Positions 4,688-7,764 of a stretch of 7,764 nt of DNA are shown here, in pieces (the stretch's first letter is position 1; every line of letters begins with the position of its first letter). The position numbers were made by a program, and so were the translations under genes. The DNA comes from an uncultured Methanobrevibacter sp. (GTDB taxonomy: Archaea; Methanobacteriota; Methanobacteria; Methanobacteriales; Methanobacteriaceae), in contig NZ_CALCYR010000129.1 of NCBI RefSeq assembly GCF_937906425.1, positions 1 to 7,764 on the forward strand. The letters run 5' to 3'. The notes below the pieces were generated by a model. The model had not been told where the DNA came from. It saw nothing but the letters and a program-made list of their open reading frames with translations, and searched no databases.

Positions 4688-7492
4688 TTATTTAATAACT
4701 ACTTTTCCCTTTTTAGTAACTGCTCCATAAGATCTGTCACCTGCAAACTTAACAGTGAAACTGTAAGTCTTTTTAGTAGACAAACTTACCTTAACAGTAG
4801 CAATTCCCTTAGCATTGGTTGTTGCTGTGTATGTCTTGCCATTTACAGTGAAACTGATCTTTTTGCCCTTGACTGTTTTTCCCTTATTGTCCTTTAATGT
4901 AGCAGTCAATGTCTTTGTCTTTGCACTGGCCTTATAGGTCTTTGCAGGAACTGTCAAACTCATTTTCTTCTGAATAACAGTTATCTTAGCTACTGCAAAG
5001 CTTGCATTATAATCCTCATCACCTAAGAAACATAAAGCAAAGGTGTATCCTCCAGGAGTGTTAAGATTGATTTGAACACGGGCCTGACCTTTAGAATCAG
5101 TTATATAAGTGTAAATATGGCCATTAAAACCAACACTAATATTCTTGCCAACCAATACCTTTCCATTTCCATCTTTAAATGTGAAAGTGAAATAATCACC
5201 GACCTTACCCTCACTGGCTACCACTGCAGTAGCGGTTAAATTATTAAAAACAAACTGAGTGCTTTCTTTTCTGGAAGGGGCAATAAGATTTACAGCCTTC
5301 ATTCCATTCAATAATTTATTGTCCTTAACATAAATATTGTCAAATGCCAATTGATCATCGGATTCCACCTTTAAAAGATTTAATGAGGAATTGTCCAAGC
5401 CATTATCGCTTGTAACACTTATATTGGTCAATTCCATTTGACCTAAATTGCCACTTGTTTTAACATTGACAAGACTTTGATTGTCACTGCTAAAATTAAG
5501 TCCAATGTTTGAAATGCTAAGGTCTGTTTGGTCTTGAACAAGGAAAACACTATCTGAATCCTTGGCAATTGATATATTGGTCTCTGCACCAATGAAGTTC
5601 AGGTTCTTGTCAATAGTGATTGTTTCAATATCCTTATAGGAATAATCTCCCAAATCAATAATGTCTCCTGCCACTGCACTTTCAATTGCATCAATAATGT
5701 CTTTAGTGTCATTTCCTGTATGGTTTACAAGTACAGTATTTGAATAGTCCAATATTTCAATCTCACTTGATGCATTTACCGGTTCATTACTGTCATCACC
5801 TAAAAACTTAGCAAAGACAGTATACTTTGCAATTTCAAAGTCTGTAATGTTCAATTCTCCATTTCCATCGATTATTGTAAGATTATATGAATTGAATAGG
5901 CTTGAATCCTCATTAAATATATCAACAGAGATATCTCCACTTAAAGGATAAGGGACAGACTTGGAATTAATTCCATTCAAGACAAAGCCTATTTTAACAA
6001 GATTTGCATAAAGATGACTGTCTGTATTTATTTTAAGTTCTGTCTCATCACGAGGGCCGTAGATGATAAGGTCACCATCCTTGACGGTAGTGGTATCGGA
6101 TCCGAAGTCAGTATAGACCATATCCTCATCCATTGAATTGTTTGCAATCACTATATTTCCAATAAGGTACAATAGGGATTCTTTGACCGGACAGCTAAAG
6201 AAGGTGATTGTTGAAGCATTTATATCACTTGAATTATCCAATAGAATAACATTATTTCCATTAATGCTAACGTTTCCAATCTCGCTTGTAACAGATGTCT
6301 TGATTAAGACATTGGAATCTGTAACATAGAATGTATTGTTTTCAATCTTAAAGTCACTGAATGAAGCTGCAGCATCGATTATAGGTAAATTTTGGTAATT
6401 TACCGGCTGTCCCTGATAAAGGGCTTCAAAATGACCGCAATGAATAAATGTATTGTTTGCAATGGTTAAATTTTCACTTGCAGAATGATCAAGGAAGATT
6501 GCATAGGAATTATTGATGAATGTATTTCCTATAAACTCATTTGAGGATGCTGCATCAACATTGATTCCATCAAGAACAGAGCCTTCAAATGTATTGTTGA
6601 TTATCCTGTTATATTTGGAGTCAGAAGAGAATGAAATTGCACGGGTTCCCCTTTCCTTACCATTACCATTGGTTATTCTTGTACTTGTTCCTGTAAAATA
6701 GGAATTGCTTACGGTTACATAATTGGAACCGTCTATGTTTACCTCCCTATTATAGTTGATGAAGGAACAGTTGTCTATTAGAATATTGCTTGCGCTGTCT
6801 AAACGAATTGCCCAACCATATAATGTGTCATAGTCTGTATAGCTCAAATCAGCCTCATAATTGTTAAATACAATTCCTTGAATCCTTGCACCTGAGACAC
6901 GATTAACTTCAATCACACAGCCTACCTTGACACCGCCGGTACCGTTGATTAAGGTGGAACCGGTTCCTAAAAGGGTTATGGCCTTGTTTAACTCAATCTG
7001 GCCACTGCCGATATTGTATTGGTAATCTCCCAATAGAACTGTATCTCCAAGTTTGGCCAAATCAATTGCATTTTGAATGTCACTTAAATCATTTCCTGTA
7101 TGATTGACTGTAATATTATTGGATTCAGACAAATAATTAGACTTTAAAACAGTTTCTGCAGACTTGTGTATATTATTATCAGATAAAGAGTTAGCTGAAC
7201 TGGACAAATCATCGTCTAAATCAGCCAAATCATCTTCTGAAACAGTTAAATCAGAATTGCATGAAACTCCACCACAATCGACATAATCTAAATCAGCAAA
7301 ATCAGAATTAGCTGAAACTCCATCACAATCGACATAATCTAAATCATCATTCGATAATTGTAAATTCCCATTATCCCCATTTATTGAACCAATATCACTA
7401 GCAGATGCCAATCCAATAGCTAAAAATAAAATAAATAATAATGAGAGCATTTTAATAGTTTTATTAATATTATTTTTCAAACTTACACCCAT
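4688..7492 (-). CDS. Adhesin-like surface protein, beta-helix plus Ig-like domains (small paralogue)
   Basis: This encodes 934 residues with the same design as the neighbouring large protein. The signal peptide spans 1-31 (basic start, core MLSLLFILFLAIGLASA, cut after ASA). An acidic Asp/Leu-rich stalk spans 32-125 and holds a 17-residue tandem repeat with cysteines. A beta-helix spans 128-475, opening with NHTGND...DIQNAI...GDTVLLG. It shares with the paralogue the signatures YDTLYGWA, CSFIN, GKERGT, NNTFEG, CGHFEA and LPIIDA. One Ig-like module (483-583) follows, where the paralogue has four. A second cap and short beta-helix-like segment spans 587-735 (NHTGND...DIIDAI...GDIIDLG), then two Ig-like domains end the protein (745-839 and 845-934). 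No membrane anchor or sortase motif is seen, and the C-terminal domain is Lys-rich. Stop is TAA. ATG is the annotated start, but no SD precedes it, and TTG at codon 5 is an alternative. Adhesion is inferred from the family; an enzymatic role is not supported. Confidence 0.9.
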   Translation of the reverse strand: MGVSLKNNINKTIKMLSLLFILFLAIGLASASDIGSINGDNGNLQLSNDDLDYVDCDGVSANSDFADLDYVDCGGVSCNSDLTVSEDDLADLDDDLSSSANSLSDNNIHKSAETVLKSNYLSESNNITVNHTGNDLSDIQNAIDLAKLGDTVLLGDYQYNIGSGQIELNKAITLLGTGSTLINGTGGVKVGCVIEVNRVSGARIQGIVFNNYEADLSYTDYDTLYGWAIRLDSASNILIDNCSFINYNREVNIDGSNYVTVSNSYFTGTSTRITNGNGKERGTRAISFSSDSKYNRIINNTFEGSVLDGINVDAASSNEFIGNTFINNSYAIFLDHSASENLTIANNTFIHCGHFEALYQGQPVNYQNLPIIDAAASFSDFKIENNTFYVTDSNVLIKTSVTSEIGNVSINGNNVILLDNSSDINASTITFFSCPVKESLLYLIGNIVIANNSMDEDMVYTDFGSDTTTVKDGDLIIYGPRDETELKINTDSHLYANLVKIGFVLNGINSKSVPYPLSGDISVDIFNEDSSLFNSYNLTIIDGNGELNITDFEIAKYTVFAKFLGDDSNEPVNASSEIEILDYSNTVLVNHTGNDTKDIIDAIESAVAGDIIDLGDYSYKDIETITIDKNLNFIGAETNISIAKDSDSVFLVQDQTDLSISNIGLNFSSDNQSLVNVKTSGNLGQMELTNISVTSDNGLDNSSLNLLKVESDDQLAFDNIYVKDNKLLNGMKAVNLIAPSRKESTQFVFNNLTATAVVASEGKVGDYFTFTFKDGNGKVLVGKNISVGFNGHIYTYITDSKGQARVQINLNTPGGYTFALCFLGDEDYNASFAVAKITVIQKKMSLTVPAKTYKASAKTKTLTATLKDNKGKTVKGKKISFTVNGKTYTATTNAKGIATVKVSLSTKKTYSFTVKFAGDRSYGAVTKKGKVVIK
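4691..4960 (-). repeat. Paralogous 3' module shared with gene 1 (gene 2 copy)
   Basis: This encodes the last 90 residues of gene 2 and pairs without gaps with 166-435, with 58 of 90 residues identical by hand count. Short exact DNA blocks are shared, for example CCTTATAGGTCTTT on the plus strand in both. The upstream Ig domain (GFNGH, QINL, GGYTFA, CFLGD, YNASF, VAKITV) continues the ungapped match. This is the best-conserved part of the two proteins, unlike the stalk, which is not shared. Confidence 0.85.
7244..7345 (-). repeat. 51-bp in-frame tandem repeat with cysteines in gene 2 stalk
   Basis: Residues 50-66 (DLDYVDCDGVSANSDFA) and 67-83 (DLDYVDCGGVSCNSDLT) are back-to-back copies with 12 of 17 identical. 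The DNA period is 51 bases, and the run ACAATCGACATAATCTAAAT is the same in both. The copies bring three cysteines (C56, C73, C78) into an otherwise disordered acidic stalk. The duplication looks recent because long DNA stretches are unchanged. Confidence 0.85.
7478..7490 (-). promoter_or_regulatory. Possible internal SD and TTG start of gene 2
   Basis: The ATG at 7492 is preceded by AAAAATCGTTTT, with no purine-rich SD. Four codons on, GGGTG (7486-7490) lies 5 bases before a TTG (7478-7480) that would start the protein LKNNINKTIK. GGTG fits the 3' part of the archaeal SD GGAGGTGAT. Either the ATG is used from a leaderless or SD-less transcript, or TTG is the real start and the protein is 930 residues. 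The signal peptide is intact both ways. Confidence 0.4.
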
Positions 7493-7657
7493 AAAACGAT
7501 TTTTAAAAATTAATTATTATTATTTATTTTTTAAATATTATTTAAATCTTGATAAAAAATTAATTAATTATGCAAAGTTTTTACAATTGATAAAATAAAA
7601 TAAGAAAATTTGGACAAAATACTAAAATGAAAATTAAATTTTAAATTATTTTACTTT
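7493..7657 (-). promoter_or_regulatory. AT-rich upstream region of gene 2 with a possible TATA box
   Basis: No gene is visible. On the minus strand TTTAAATAAT (7537-7546) could be an archaeal TATA box, placing the transcript start near 7515 and leaving a leader of only about 20-25 bases. That would agree with the lack of an upstream SD. ATTTTTAAAAAT (7499-7510) is a 12-bp palindrome, but such matches are expected in DNA this AT-rich. Low certainty. Confidence 0.25.
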
Positions 7658-7750
7658 AAAAATAATAAAAATAGATTAAAAAAAATTTAAGAGCAAATAA
7701 GACATTAAAAAAGTAAAAAAAATAATAAAAATAGATTAAAAAAAATTTAA
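7658..7750. repeat. 33-bp direct repeat at 60-bp spacing near the contig end
   Basis: Bases 7658-7690 and 7718-7750 are identical over 33 positions, beginning AAAAATAATAAAAATAGATT, and are exactly 60 bases apart. The 27 bases between them (GAGCAAATAAGACATT and so on) are not repeated. The second copy ends 14 bases before the window stops. It could be a real intergenic repeat or the reason assembly ended here. No gene is visible around it. Confidence 0.8.
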
Positions 7751-7764
7751 AATTAAAAAAACTT

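Noticed and set aside
7244..7345. Dockerin or EF-hand calcium repeat from the DLDYVDCDG motif
   Set aside because: Spacing of the Asp residues and the missing conserved Gly/hydrophobic positions do not fit a 12-residue calcium loop, and no helix follows.

Overview
The window looks like a short metagenome-type contig from a gut methanogen of the Methanobacteriales. Methanobrevibacter is most likely and Methanosphaera is possible. It is very AT-rich. Both large genes encode exported adhesin-like proteins (a right-handed beta-helix followed by Ig-like domains, no enzyme signature), a family greatly expanded in these archaea. The gene 1 ribosome-binding site suits an archaeal 16S tail, and the TATA-like boxes are of archaeal type. 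The genus call is inference from protein style and composition; there is no rRNA or housekeeping gene to confirm it.

Layout: bases 1-34 are an Illumina TruSeq adapter left on the contig end, not biology. Bases 35-162 are the AT-rich trailer of gene 1, with a clean stem-loop followed by a U-rich tract. Gene 1 (163-3873, minus strand, GTG start, 1236 aa) is preceded by a strong Shine-Dalgarno site fused to a 16-bp perfect palindrome. Bases 3874-4687 form an 814-bp gene-free gap in three zones: a leader with 39-bp tandem repeats (about 3874-4090), a mixed zone with TATA-like palindromes (about 4090-4340), and a purine-rich trailer of gene 2 with an 8-bp microsatellite (about 4340-4687). Gene 2 (4688-7492, minus strand, 934 aa) is a paralogue of gene 1. 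Bases 7493-7764 are AT-rich, hold a possible promoter for gene 2, and end in a 33-bp direct repeat with a 60-bp period.

The two genes are tandem paralogues of one design: signal peptide, acidic low-complexity stalk, beta-helix, Ig-like module(s), a second shorter beta-helix-like segment, then two Ig-like domains that align without gaps over the last 170 residues (about 106 identical by hand count). The roughly 300-residue size difference is mainly explained by four Ig-like modules in the middle of gene 1 against one in gene 2. Neither protein has a visible C-terminal membrane anchor or sortase signal, so how they are held on the pseudomurein wall is open. They probably act at the cell surface in attachment to other microbes, host or feed surfaces; that role is inferred from the family. 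The large AT-rich gap, the many U-tracts and a promoter candidate for each gene suggest separate transcription rather than a tight operon.

I found no rRNA, tRNA, CRISPR array, insertion sequence, or defence or metabolic gene. The most interesting points are module-number variation between neighbouring paralogues, the duplicated beta-helix cap inside each protein, the cysteine-bearing 17-residue tandem repeat in gene 2, the palindrome that overlaps the gene 1 ribosome-binding site, and the repeat-bearing leader of gene 1.
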